Assembly: GCA_947447265.1 (NCBI GenBank)
Contig: CANFKC010000034.1
Span: 1-53,840 of the forward strand
Direction: 5' to 3'
Source of the DNA: Chitinophagaceae bacterium
GTDB taxonomy: Bacteria; Bacteroidota; Bacteroidia; Chitinophagales; Chitinophagaceae
DNA: 53,840 nucleotides
Shown here: one piece after another, positions 1 through 8,242 of the stretch
Layout of the letters: the number at the start of each line of letters is the position of its first letter
How positions within the stretch are numbered: the stretch's first letter is position 1
Notes under the pieces: generated by a model
Told to the model about the DNA's origin: nothing
Seen by the model: only the letters and a program-made list of their open reading frames with translations
Databases searched by the model: none
Made by a program: the position numbers and the translations under genes

Positions 1-1683
1 AAATAATTTGTAGCCCCCGGGTTCCTGTATCAGCGAAATATCAATAGAACCAGTAGCGCTATTGAAAGCATATTTATACGAATTGGTAATGAGTTCGTTG
101 ATGATAAGTCCCAACGGCACAGCGGTATCAATGTCCAGCATTGTGAGTGGCATTTTATTGTTCCAAGTTATTTCTACGCCCCCCTTGTTGAAAATTGCAT
201 TCAGCTGCGTATGCAGGTAGGTAGCAAAATTGGCACATTCTATCTGGGTGATGTCTTCCTGTTGGTACAGTTGCTGGTGTATCAGCGACATAGCCTTCAG
301 CCGGGATGCACTTTCTTTAATGGCTTGCCGGGCTATTTCATCGCTAACAGTATTCAGCTGAAGATCAAGTAGAGTACCCACAACCTGCAAATTGTTTTTT
401 ACCCGGTGGTGTACTTCCTTCATCAGTATTTCTTTCTGCCGCAGGGTTTCACGCTGCAGCCTGTTGGTTTTTTTCTGAGCACTAAAATAGGAGTATATCA
501 CTATAACTGTGAGCGCAAGTAAGGCAAGCCCGATAATGAATATGATGCGTTCATTTCTTTTCTCTGACAATGCCAGTTTATTTATCTGCACCTGCTTTTC
601 CTTCAAATCAGTTTCTCTTTTCGTTTCCTGGGCAGCAAAACCAAGCCGCTTGTCATTTGACAAGGCAGAGTCTCTAAGCAGTATGTAGGTTTTGTAGCGG
701 GCCAGTGCCTCCTGGTGGCCACCTCTTAATTCATAAGCTTCGGAAAGCGATTTGCTGAATTCATACGCATTGTTAAGCTGACCTGTGGCAATAGATCCTT
801 CCACACCCCTAAGCAGGTAACGGATCGCACTATCTGCTTTTGCAACCCTTGTCACCGGTATCAGACGGTCGCCATGGTTAACATAAACTGAGTCTTTTGC
901 TACTTCAAGATACGCCTGGCCTATGGACCCGTATACCACCACCCAGTTGGTAGAGCCGTAAGTGTAATAGTTAAGCAGCTTATGGTGTATTTCAAGGGCT
1001 GCACCATACTTCTTCATCTCCGAAAATAGCATAGCCATATTAGCCAGCGCGGCATTCTCCTCGCTCTGCAAGTGGTATTCCTTCGCTACCTGGATGGCGC
1101 GGTCAAAATACACTTGTGCAACAGAATCTTCTTTTTTGGCCTTAAATATCAGGGCGATACGTGTTAGGCATGAGGATCTCAATTTAGGGTCGTTACATGC
1201 TTCTGCCCTTTTTAGCGCAACATTGAAATAGCTCAGCGCTTTCTCCAGGTTCAGTGTATTAAAGTAAATATCACCTATGAACAAAGTGCAAACATTAATG
1301 CCATCGGTGTTTTTCTGCTCTTCATATATTTTCAGGGCTTTGAATACATAACTCAGCGAAGCGGGAAAATCAGCTTTTTCATGATAGTGCATCCCCAATA
1401 CACCATACGCATCAGCCTTGCCTTTTTCCCAACCCGCCTTTTCTGCCACTGAAAGCGCTTTGAACCCATATTCAATTCCACTATCGGAATTACGGCTCAT
1501 GTAATTCTGCGATATATCATGAAATAACTTTGAAAGCGAGCTATCCATATGCTTAGGAATTTCCGCTATCATGGAATCTATCACATGCTGCCCGCGCTGC
1601 GAAAACGACTTATTGGGCAATGCCAACAGTCCTATCAAAACAAAGAGGCTTAGCCATCGGGTAAATGTGATCTTCTTTCTCAT
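1..1683 (-). CDS. TPR-containing HisKA_2-type sensor histidine kinase (C-terminus cut by window edge)
   Basis: The reading frame opens at ATG 1683-1681 and runs without a stop to base 1, giving 561 codons; the missing end should hold the last ATP-binding motifs. It starts with a signal peptide (MRKKITFTRWLSLFVLIGLL...), followed by TPR-like helical pairs over about residues 50-340, one transmembrane helix near 376-395, and a HisKA_2 dimerisation box with phospho-acceptor His (KEVHHRVKNNLQ) near residue 420. An N box (LIINELITNSYKYAF) follows. Family knowledge predicts autophosphorylation on the His and phosphotransfer to a separate response regulator; the TPRs would face the periplasm. The start lies 8 nt after the TGA of the upstream paralog, so the two are probably co-transcribed and may be translationally coupled. 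No response regulator is visible; it may lie beyond the left edge. The signal sensed is unknown. Confidence 0.85.
   Translation of the reverse strand, partial: MRKKITFTRWLSLFVLIGLLALPNKSFSQRGQHVIDSMIAEIPKHMDSSLSKLFHDISQNYMSRNSDSGIEYGFKALSVAEKAGWEKGKADAYGVLGMHYHEKADFPASLSYVFKALKIYEEQKNTDGINVCTLFIGDIYFNTLNLEKALSYFNVALKRAEACNDPKLRSSCLTRIALIFKAKKEDSVAQVYFDRAIQVAKEYHLQSEENAALANMAMLFSEMKKYGAALEIHHKLLNYYTYGSTNWVVVYGSIGQAYLEVAKDSVYVNHGDRLIPVTRVAKADSAIRYLLRGVEGSIATGQLNNAYEFSKSLSEAYELRGGHQEALARYKTYILLRDSALSNDKRLGFAAQETKRETDLKEKQVQINKLALSEKRNERIIFIIGLALLALTVIVIYSYFSAQKKTNRLQRETLRQKEILMKEVHHRVKNNLQVVGTLLDLQLNTVSDEIARQAIKESASRLKAMSLIHQQLYQQEDITQIECANFATYLHTQLNAIFNKGGVEITWNNKMPLTMLDIDTAVPLGLIINELITNSYKYAFNSATGSIDISLIQEPGGYKLF
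317..456 (-). repeat. Near-identical DHp-coding tract, copy 1 (partner 2188-2327)
   Basis: Bases 317-456 match 2188-2327 at a constant offset of 1871, with a single mismatch in 140 positions (412 versus 2283). The tract encodes the end of the transmembrane-DHp linker and the phospho-acceptor helix. Flanking sequence in both kinases diverges right outside it, for example at 316/2187 and 457/2328. Confidence 0.9.
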
Positions 1684-1691
1684 CGTAGCTA

Positions 1692-3536
1692 TCATGCGTT
1701 TACTTTCATACCTGCGGAATCTTTGAATGCGACTACAAAAGTCCTCTCTTCCGGCAAGTAGGTGAAAGCCCCTCCTATCTGCTTGCTCAGGCTTTTAATA
1801 ATCAACATCCCAAGGCTTTTCAAATTGGCAGTAGTAACACCTGTAGGTAAGCCCGGGCCACTATCTCTATAAAAAAATTTGTAACCATCAATTTCCTGTT
1901 TCAGCCAAACATCAATTGAACCGGTTGAGCCGCTGAATGCATATTTGTAAGAATTGGTAATGAGTTCGTTAATGATTAGTCCTAACGGCACGGCGGTATC
2001 AATGTCCAGTATAGTAGGCGGTATTTTATTGTTCCACGTTATTTCCATACCCTTTTTATTAAATATGGCATTTAGCTGAGCATGAAGATAATTTGCAAAA
2101 TTGGAGCATTCTATCTGAGTAATGTTATCCTGTTGGTAAAGCTGCTGGTGTATCAGCGACATGGCCTTCAGTCGCGATCCACTTTCCTTAATGGCTTGCC
2201 GGGCTATTTCATCGCTAACAGTATTCAGCTGAAGATCAAGTAGAGTACCCACAACCTGCAAATTGTTTTTTACCCGGTGGTGCACTTCCTTCATCAGTAT
2301 TTCTTTCTGCCGCAGGGTTTCACGCTGTATCGCGTTAGTTCTTTTCTGGGCCTTGAAGTAGGAGTACACAACAGCTACGGTAAGCCCAAGCAGTGCCAGG
2401 CCAATAATAAATATGATACGCTCATTCCGCTTTTCCTGCATAGCAAGTACATTGATCTGTATCTGCTTTTCTTTCAGGCCTGTTTCTCTTTTCGTTTCCT
2501 GGGCAGCAAAGCCAAGCCGCTTGTCATTGGAAAAAACAGAGTCTTTAACATTGCTATATTCTCTAAATATATCCAGCGCATCTTTATATCTGCCAGCTTC
2601 TGATAAAGCTTTCGACAGTGTCAGCGAAAACTCCATCAGCGCATCTTTGTCGCCATTTTTCCGGTACATCACTACTGCGCTATCCAGGTAAAAAATAGCT
2701 TTTTTAAGGTTCGCTGCCTTGCCGGTAGCGTTATAGCCTGCCTTAGTTTGTAAGGGGCTATCGGCCGCCATACTGTAGTAGGCTGTGCCTATGTTGCCTA
2801 TATTATTGGCATAATCATATTCGTTGTTAGCTGCCTTGCATATTTCCAGCGACCGCAAGAAATTACTTAGCGCGCTATCATATTTCTTTTGCCCAAGGTA
2901 GGCATTGCCGATGCCCGTAAGCACCCTGGCCTCGTTAATGTTGATATGTATTTCGCCGTACATTTTAAATGCAAGAAGTTCTCGCTCCAATGCCTTTTCG
3001 TAGTTGCCCAGTAGCTGGTAGATACAGCCCATGTTGTAACTATTGTCGGCAACCGCAATTTTATCGCCGTTCCGGCTGGCTTGCTCTACAGCCTTTCCCA
3101 TATAATCCAACGCTTTGGCATAGCTTTTCTGTTGGTAGTAAACTGCCCCTACCTCGCCAAAACCCCGGGAAATAAAATAATCATTCTTTAGTTCCTCGTA
3201 TATCTCCAGGCTCTTTATCTTGAATTCAAGAGCTTTATCTGGATCATCTTTAACAATGTAGCCAGTACCAATGCACTTATAAGCCATTGCAATACCGCTT
3301 TTAAAACCTGCTTCCTGCGCGAGGTTCAATGCCTGTTTACCGTAGAGTACGGTACTATCCCCGTTGATCATCCGGTAATTAAATGACACTTTGTTCAGCA
3401 TCTTTACCTTATCTGTATCGTGCTTCGCTGTTTTTATCTCCTGCAACAGGGAGTCTATCAATGAGCGGCCTTCCTTTTTGCCAAACGCTAATGATGGGCA
3501 AATGACAATCAGTACAATAAAAAGCAGTTGCTTCAT
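1692..3536 (-). CDS. TPR-containing HisKA_2-type sensor histidine kinase (complete)
   Basis: This is a 614-residue paralog of the kinase at 1-1683. The frame extends upstream to 3572, but ATG 3536 is preferred because it begins directly with a signal peptide (MKQLLFIVLIVICPSLAFG). TPR-like repeats span about residues 40-330, with a transmembrane helix near 369-390. The H box EVHHRVKNNLQ lies near 415, and the HATPase N box (LIINELITNSYKYAF) and G box (DSGPGLP) follow. The domain set matches Bacteroidota HisKA_2/HATPase_c kinases whose periplasmic TPRs are thought to sense protein partners. The DHp-coding DNA is almost identical to that of the downstream paralog while the TPR regions have diverged strongly. 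A weak promoter-like CAAATTA (minus-strand TAATTTG) sits at 3628-3634. The kinase assignment is firm; the stimulus and cognate regulator are unknown. Confidence 0.88.
   Translation of the reverse strand: MKQLLFIVLIVICPSLAFGKKEGRSLIDSLLQEIKTAKHDTDKVKMLNKVSFNYRMINGDSTVLYGKQALNLAQEAGFKSGIAMAYKCIGTGYIVKDDPDKALEFKIKSLEIYEELKNDYFISRGFGEVGAVYYQQKSYAKALDYMGKAVEQASRNGDKIAVADNSYNMGCIYQLLGNYEKALERELLAFKMYGEIHININEARVLTGIGNAYLGQKKYDSALSNFLRSLEICKAANNEYDYANNIGNIGTAYYSMAADSPLQTKAGYNATGKAANLKKAIFYLDSAVVMYRKNGDKDALMEFSLTLSKALSEAGRYKDALDIFREYSNVKDSVFSNDKRLGFAAQETKRETGLKEKQIQINVLAMQEKRNERIIFIIGLALLGLTVAVVYSYFKAQKRTNAIQRETLRQKEILMKEVHHRVKNNLQVVGTLLDLQLNTVSDEIARQAIKESGSRLKAMSLIHQQLYQQDNITQIECSNFANYLHAQLNAIFNKKGMEITWNNKIPPTILDIDTAVPLGLIINELITNSYKYAFSGSTGSIDVWLKQEIDGYKFFYRDSGPGLPTGVTTANLKSLGMLIIKSLSKQIGGAFTYLPEERTFVVAFKDSAGMKVNA
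2188..2327 (-). repeat. Near-identical DHp-coding tract, copy 2 (partner 317-456)
   Basis: Partner of 317-456. It has 139 of 140 identical bases, including synonymous sites, whereas the TPR-coding parts of the two genes are much less similar. Confidence 0.9.
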
Positions 3537-3794
3537 TCGCGCAGTCTTATGGTTAAATTTGTAAAAGCACATGATAATACGTCAATTCAACGTATGATGT
3601 TATGATTTAGTGAGATATATTTTACGACAAATTAGCTATATCGCAGATATTGACTACGAGAATGTTGCAAACGGTATAGGCGATGATGTAAACAAACACC
3701 TTTCCGATGTCAACCGATAACCTACCATTGTCGCCTGTTTCACAATTCCGATTACCTATCCCAATTTCCAGCATATAAATATCCTGAAAATACT

Positions 3795-3802
3795 TAAGTT
3801 TG
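3795..3802 (+). promoter_or_regulatory. Bacteroidota -7 promoter element (TAAGTTTG)
   Basis: TAAGTTTG matches the TAnnTTTG consensus and lies 26 nt before the ATG at 3829. No clear -33 TTTG is visible upstream. Confidence 0.5.
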
Positions 3803-3828
3803 TATAGCATTTATAAATCCTACTTCTC

Positions 3829-4326
3829 ATGAACAAAATGCATTTTGCTTGGGTTGCTTTTTTCGCATCAATGGGTCATATGGCATGCACTAAGAAATCG
3901 CCGAACAGCCCGAAATCGCCACCAATAATAGTAGAGCCTGTGCCTGACTCCATTGATCTTATTGGCAAAAGAATTGCCGGGACTTATAGTTGGGTCGGTA
4001 CGAGACATGACCGAATTCCAATCGATAGCTACGATACCACTTTTAATATTTCTTACAGTTCGGAAATAGTAGATATAGGCAACCACAAGATAGTACTCAA
4101 AAATCTCTACCCATTGTATCTTCACTTTTCTACAGAAGATACATTAACCTATGTAGGGGCAACCGCCAGCACTAATTCGCTAACTTATGAGGTACACCAA
4201 CAATTAGGCATAACAGAGTCAATGTCAGATGAAGTAACCTTTTACACGCTGAGCGGAAAAATCACATGCCAGCATTTTGAAGCAAGCAGATATGTATCGT
4301 CTACCCTCGATGCACATACACCATAA
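3829..4326 (+). CDS. Small putative lipoprotein of unknown function
   Basis: This 165-residue protein has a hydrophobic N-terminus ending in a Cys at about position 20 (SMGHMAC), followed by a Lys/Ser/Pro-rich linker. The layout is like a lipoprotein signal, although the lipobox is not canonical. The rest is Thr/Ser-rich and beta-like, with no family I recognise. A TAAGTTTG element lies 26 nt upstream and a strong palindromic terminator 75 nt downstream, so it looks like a single-gene transcript. The role is unknown; an outer-membrane or periplasmic location is inferred from the N-terminus alone. Confidence 0.65.
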   Translation: MNKMHFAWVAFFASMGHMACTKKSPNSPKSPPIIVEPVPDSIDLIGKRIAGTYSWVGTRHDRIPIDSYDTTFNISYSSEIVDIGNHKIVLKNLYPLYLHFSTEDTLTYVGATASTNSLTYEVHQQLGITESMSDEVTFYTLSGKITCQHFEASRYVSSTLDAHTP

Positions 4327-4401
4327 AATATGGCAACAATAAACTGGTTCGATTAACTTGAAAACCAATTAGTTTACCTCTAATGGTCATTACCAAAAAT
4401 A

Positions 4402-4431
4402 AGTAGGGGCTGAAAATTTTCAGCCCCTACT
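4402..4431. terminator. Perfect 30-nt palindrome, bidirectional terminator
   Basis: AGTAGGGGCTGAAAA at 4402-4416 is exactly complementary to 4417-4431. It lies between the convergent genes ending at 4326 (+) and 4465 (-), so it probably terminates both. T-rich sequence follows on the plus strand (TGTTATTATT). Confidence 0.8.
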
Positions 4432-4464
4432 GTTATTATTACTAAAAAAGTTGGTCTTTTTGTT

Positions 4465-6423
4465 TTACGCACCAATCTTCTCTTCCAACTCCATCAACAG
4501 CTCAAATGCCCTGTCGTAATCCTTGTTCATTTGGGCAAGGCGTGTAGAATGCTGGCGGTATTGTTCGTCAACTTTCAAAAACTCTGTTTTATTGTTGTAA
4601 AAAGCAGGGTCCCCCAGCTTAGCTTCCAGCGCCGCAGTATCTTTCTTCAGCCTGTCGAGGTCTTCCTCCAGCTTCTGGAAGGTTTTTTGCTGCTTCTGGT
4701 AATCTTTCTTCAGGGCATTCAGTTGATCGTTGCTTACGGCTGGCTTTGGTGCCGGTTTTTCTTCTTTCTTTGTCGGCTGTGCCTGCTTAGGTGCAGCTGC
4801 TGCAGCCGCCAGTTCGCGCTTTATTTTATCTTGCTGCCAAACGTTCCATTCATCATACGGCCCTACGAACTCCTTTATTTCACCATCTTCAATATTCCAG
4901 ATTTTATTGGCAGTTCGGCTGATAAAATAACGATCGTGCGATACAATTATGATGGTTCCCTTATACTTGTTCAATGCTTCTATCAGCATTTCAACCGATT
5001 GCATATCTAAGTGGTTGGTAGGTTCATCTAACAACAGGAAGTTACCTTTGGCTGCAATAACCTTTGCCAGGGCTACCCTCGCCTTCTCACCACCGGAAAG
5101 TACTTTAATCTTCTTGAAAACATCGTCGCCGCTAAAAAGGAAGCAACCCAGCAATTGCCTGAGCTCCAGTTCGTTTTTACCGCTGCCGCACATTTTCATT
5201 TCTTCCAGTATCTCATTCTCTACGGTCAATGCCTCTAACTGGTGCTGCGCATAGAAGCTTTCTTCAACATTGTGGCCCCATTTACGGTCACCTTCAAATT
5301 GTTCCTGACCCGTGATAATACGCAATAAGGTAGATTTACCCTTACCGTTCGCACCGATCAATGCAATTTTATCACCTCTTAATATTTCGGCGGTAGCGTT
5401 TTCAAGTATCTTTAACTGGCCGTAACTCTTGCTCACACCCTTTAGTTCGCAAATAATTTTACCTGGTTGCACACCTACGTCAAAGTTAATGTTCATGGTA
5501 GGCATGGAAGAATCAGGGGCTTCAATTTTATCGAGCTTATCCAGACGCTTAATGGCGCTCTGCGCCTGTGCAGCCTTAGTTGCCTGCGCACGGAAACGCT
5601 CAATAAAACGCTCTTGCTGGCGTATGTAATCTTGTTGATTTTCGAAAGAACGTTGCTGTAATACCATCCTTTCCACTTTCTCCTTTTGGTAGAAGGTATA
5701 ATTACCACTGTATTGGTGCAAATCGCGCTGCCAAACCTCTACTATCTTGGTTACCATCCTATCCAGGAAGTAACGGTCATGCGATACAATAACCACACTG
5801 CCGGGATAGCTGATGAGGTAACGTTCCAGCCACTCAATTGACGGAAGATCAAGGTGGTTGGTAGGTTCATCTAACAACAGTAACTCCGGTGCCTGAAGCA
5901 TCATTTTAGCAAGTAGCACACGCATACGCCATCCACCGCTAAACTGATCGTAAGGGCGTTGCAGGTCGGCGGTTGAAAAACCAAGACCTTCCAGCACTTC
6001 AGCAGTTTTATGTTCCATTTCATAGCCACCTGCTACTTCGTAATCGTGTAGTTTATGGCTATAGTCGTCCAGCAGGTCGGCATCATCGGGCTTACTTTCC
6101 AGTTCCTTCAGTATGTCTTCCATTTCTTTTTCTATCTGCACAGCTCTTTCAAAAGCCTGCATACCTACTTTAAGAATAGAGTCGGACGTAGAAAAGCTCA
6201 ACAGGTCCTGATTAAAGAAGCCGAGGCTTACATCTTTAGGCTTGTTTATAGACCCTTCACTTACTGAATAAGCGCCGGTCATCATACGTAACAATGTAGA
6301 TTTACCTACACCATTACTGCCGACAAGGCCTATGCGCTCACCATCACCAATTTGCCAGTTAGCCCCTTCTAGTATAGGCCTAGCACCAAAATAGAACGAA
6401 ACGTTCTGTAAAGACATCAACAT
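4465..6423 (-). CDS. ABC-F family ATPase (ribosome-associated, non-transporter)
   Basis: This 652-residue protein contains two ABC ATPase domains and no membrane segments. Domain 1 has Walker A GSNGVGKST near residue 36, signature FSGGWRMR and Walker B LLLLDEPTNHLD. Domain 2 has GANGKGKST, signature LSGGEKAR and LLLDEPTNHLD. Between them lies the ABC-F linker (QQDYIRQQERFIERFRA...), which in characterised members reaches into the ribosomal E site. The C-terminus is an Ala/Pro/Lys-rich hinge followed by a coiled coil (about 550-650). ABC-F proteins act on stalled or antibiotic-bound ribosomes; which subfamily role applies here cannot be decided by eye. An alternative start is ATG 6417. A TAnnTTTG element ends 7 nt before ATG 6423, so the mRNA may be leaderless. 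A second, more distant ABC-F paralog lies at 13113-15020. Confidence 0.93.
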   Translation of the reverse strand: MLMSLQNVSFYFGARPILEGANWQIGDGERIGLVGSNGVGKSTLLRMMTGAYSVSEGSINKPKDVSLGFFNQDLLSFSTSDSILKVGMQAFERAVQIEKEMEDILKELESKPDDADLLDDYSHKLHDYEVAGGYEMEHKTAEVLEGLGFSTADLQRPYDQFSGGWRMRVLLAKMMLQAPELLLLDEPTNHLDLPSIEWLERYLISYPGSVVIVSHDRYFLDRMVTKIVEVWQRDLHQYSGNYTFYQKEKVERMVLQQRSFENQQDYIRQQERFIERFRAQATKAAQAQSAIKRLDKLDKIEAPDSSMPTMNINFDVGVQPGKIICELKGVSKSYGQLKILENATAEILRGDKIALIGANGKGKSTLLRIITGQEQFEGDRKWGHNVEESFYAQHQLEALTVENEILEEMKMCGSGKNELELRQLLGCFLFSGDDVFKKIKVLSGGEKARVALAKVIAAKGNFLLLDEPTNHLDMQSVEMLIEALNKYKGTIIIVSHDRYFISRTANKIWNIEDGEIKEFVGPYDEWNVWQQDKIKRELAAAAAAPKQAQPTKKEEKPAPKPAVSNDQLNALKKDYQKQQKTFQKLEEDLDRLKKDTAALEAKLGDPAFYNNKTEFLKVDEQYRQHSTRLAQMNKDYDRAFELLMELEEKIGA

Positions 6424-6430
6424 AAGGGTG

Positions 6431-6438
6431 CAAAGTTA
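6431..6438 (-). promoter_or_regulatory. -7 element (TAACTTTG) of the ABC-F gene
   Basis: Minus-strand TAACTTTG is followed by GCACCCTT and then the ATG at 6423. The 7-nt gap closely parallels the second ABC-F gene (TACCTTTG, then GCACCCTAT and ATG at 15020). Confidence 0.65.
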
Positions 6439-6590
6439 CATGCCTATTCCCGATTTTACTAAAACAGGAAGAGAAATGCTTAAAACAGTTATGCCGGTGC
6501 ATTTAAGGTTGCGCTTGCACATGTATTTTAGCTAATGCTATCCCATTTATCTCATTACAAAATATTATTTTCTCGATTTTTTATTTAACT

Positions 6591-6622
6591 ATTGCAATTG
6601 AATGACCCAGTACTTACATTTG
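6591..6622 (+). promoter_or_regulatory. Promoter with -33 ATTG and -7 TACATTTG
   Basis: ATTG at 6591-6594, 20 nt of spacer, then TACATTTG at 6615-6622, ending 32 nt before the ATG at 6655. This fits the Bacteroidota promoter consensus and rules out the upstream in-frame ATG at 6592-ish as the start. Confidence 0.65.
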
Positions 6623-6654
6623 CCATCTATTTCAAACAAAAAAATCAAACTAAA

Positions 6655-6876
6655 ATGAAAAAAATTACAATCGCAGCGTTAGCGCTTATGTTCATCGGTT
6701 CAGTAGCAATCGGTCAGGAAAAGAAAGCTGAAAAGAAAGAAATGAAAGCTGACAAGAAAGAAATGAAAGCTGAAAAAGCTGGCAAGAAATCTGAAGCTAA
6801 GAAAACTGAAAAAGTTGAAAAGAAAGAAATGAAGGCTGAAAAGAAAGAAATGAAAACTGAAAAGAAAGCAAAATAA
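6655..6876 (+). CDS. Tiny exported Lys/Glu-rich repeat protein
   Basis: This is a 73-residue protein. A clear signal peptide (MKKITIAALALMFIGSVAIGQ) is followed by about 52 residues built almost entirely from Lys, Glu, Ala and Met in a KKEMKAEKK-type repeat. The mature part should be strongly basic, with a spacing of charges that favours a single alpha helix. The upstream in-frame ATG at 6592 is rejected because it lies inside the promoter. The gene is flanked by its own promoter and a strong terminator, so it is monocistronic. No function is recognised; a periplasmic or surface polycation that binds nucleic acid, LPS or peptidoglycan is only a guess. Confidence 0.75.
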   Translation: MKKITIAALALMFIGSVAIGQEKKAEKKEMKADKKEMKAEKAGKKSEAKKTEKVEKKEMKAEKKEMKTEKKAK

Positions 6877-6893
6877 TTTCTACAAAAAATGAT

Positions 6894-6925
6894 AAAAAAA
6901 GATGCCTCCATGAGGCATCTTTTTT
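6894..6925 (+). terminator. Rho-independent terminator
   Basis: GATGCCTC (6901-6908), loop CAT, GAGGCATC (6912-6919), with an A-tract before and a T-tract after. It ends the 6655-6876 gene and could also act on the opposite strand. Confidence 0.9.
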
Positions 6926-7050
6926 ATGCCCTCACCTCAATCCGGTCCGAAAGACGACAAGTTCGATGGCAGGGATGCACCACAGCGCATATGAAGTACT
7001 CCTTGATAAATCTAGCTCCTCGTCATCACAAACTCTGATACCAACTAACA

Positions 7051-7085
7051 AAAAAAAATGGCATAAGGTAGGTACCTCATGCCAT
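7051..7085 (-). terminator. Rho-independent terminator of the 7111-8037 gene
   Basis: Arms 7058-7070 and 7073-7085 pair over 13 positions with one mismatch. On the minus strand the stem is followed by a run of T (plus-strand A 7051-7058). Confidence 0.8.
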
Positions 7086-7110
7086 TTACAATTGATCATT
7101 TACTATTGAT

Positions 7111-8037
7111 CTAAATATCCTGGTTGAACTTACGAGTTGTGGTAGTTTTTCTCATTTCGAGCTTCGCATTTGCTTTGTCAGCATGCTTTACAATAATGCG
7201 CTCCAGACCAAATGTTTCATCGCCATAAACATATATGGTGCTTCCGGTAATTTTCTTAAACATATCGTCAACGAACTTGATACGGTCACGCTCAAACGGC
7301 GCATCTATCAATTCAATACGGCCTGAAAGTTTACCATTTACCATATTAAAGTAACCAGCGTAGTTTGCACCGGTACCTTTAAAGAATGTAATGAATGATT
7401 TATCTTCCAGTACGGCATCGTTAACGGAAGTGAATTTATCTAAGAACTTATTGTAGAAATCTACCAAGGTTTTGTAATCGTTTACATTTTTAATGGTACC
7501 ATTTTTTACAACAGCCCAGTTTTTAAGCAAAATGTCTAAATCGTTGCGGCTGTACATGGTATCAGCATACTCCACTAACGTAAAGCGCTTGGTAGCCAGT
7601 TCGTTCAGTATTTCGGTATATTTTACGTTTGGCAGACTAAGCGTAGTAGCATCACCTGCTTTAAAGTACACCATCGGGCCTTTTGCCGAGTTGTGCTCCC
7701 GCGACCACCACGTTGCCTTTCCGTCAGTTCCGGTTTTGTACATAGCCAGCGTAACATCGAACGACTCGAAGTAATTCAGGTTGCCCTTTTTATCAATACC
7801 CGGTGTTTTTACGTTTTTAATAGCAAGATAGCCCCAGTCATTTCTTGAAGCATCATTCACCTTTTCGCCCTTGGCAGTAAAATCAGACTTATATTTATTA
7901 ATAAACCCCCTGAGGTCATTGCCATTATTGTCGAACGTAGCACTTTCCTGCGACGGGAATCTGTTCTGGTGCCAAACCTGGGCATAAGAACCACTGACAA
8001 CAGATGATAATAGCAGGACGGTGAATAATTTCTTCAT
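7111..8037 (-). CDS. Exported protein of unknown function
   Basis: This 308-residue protein starts with a standard signal peptide (MKKLFTVLLLSSVVSGSYAQ). The mature part is mixed in composition, rich in Asn, Lys and aromatic residues, with no transmembrane helices, no Cys clusters and no motif I can tie to a family. A possible promoter upstream reads TTTG-N17-TAATTTG on the minus strand (8109-8136), with one base fewer than the TAnnTTTG consensus. A good terminator follows, so the gene stands alone. Periplasmic or surface location is inferred from the signal peptide. Confidence 0.75.
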   Translation of the reverse strand: MKKLFTVLLLSSVVSGSYAQVWHQNRFPSQESATFDNNGNDLRGFINKYKSDFTAKGEKVNDASRNDWGYLAIKNVKTPGIDKKGNLNYFESFDVTLAMYKTGTDGKATWWSREHNSAKGPMVYFKAGDATTLSLPNVKYTEILNELATKRFTLVEYADTMYSRNDLDILLKNWAVVKNGTIKNVNDYKTLVDFYNKFLDKFTSVNDAVLEDKSFITFFKGTGANYAGYFNMVNGKLSGRIELIDAPFERDRIKFVDDMFKKITGSTIYVYGDETFGLERIIVKHADKANAKLEMRKTTTTRKFNQDI

Positions 8038-8221
8038 GTATTACTGTTTTAAATAAACTCAATATCATTTTACGGCACCTGCTTTGCAGCAACTGCCTAA
8101 TAAGCAGCCAAATTACTAAAAAGTATTGTAAACAAAAGGAGTAATTTTAAGCGGAGATTGTGTGGACTATGATTCTAATCATTTAAGTGGTTACAAGGAT
8201 TCAGGAGACAACTGTTTCCCC

Positions 8222-8229
8222 TATTTTTG
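8222..8229 (+). promoter_or_regulatory. Possible -7 element (TATTTTTG)
   Basis: TATTTTTG fits TAnnTTTG and ends 13 nt before the ATG at 8243. No convincing -33 element is seen. Confidence 0.4.
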
Positions 8230-8242
8230 AAGTACCAAAGCC

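Noticed and set aside
3622-3810. 62-codon minus-strand frame between the kinases and the lipoprotein gene
   Set aside because: It has no signal, domain or promoter, and lies in the upstream region of two divergent genes.
6592-6654. N-terminal extension of the Lys-rich exported protein
   Set aside because: The extension covers the promoter -7 element, and the internal Met begins a proper signal peptide.
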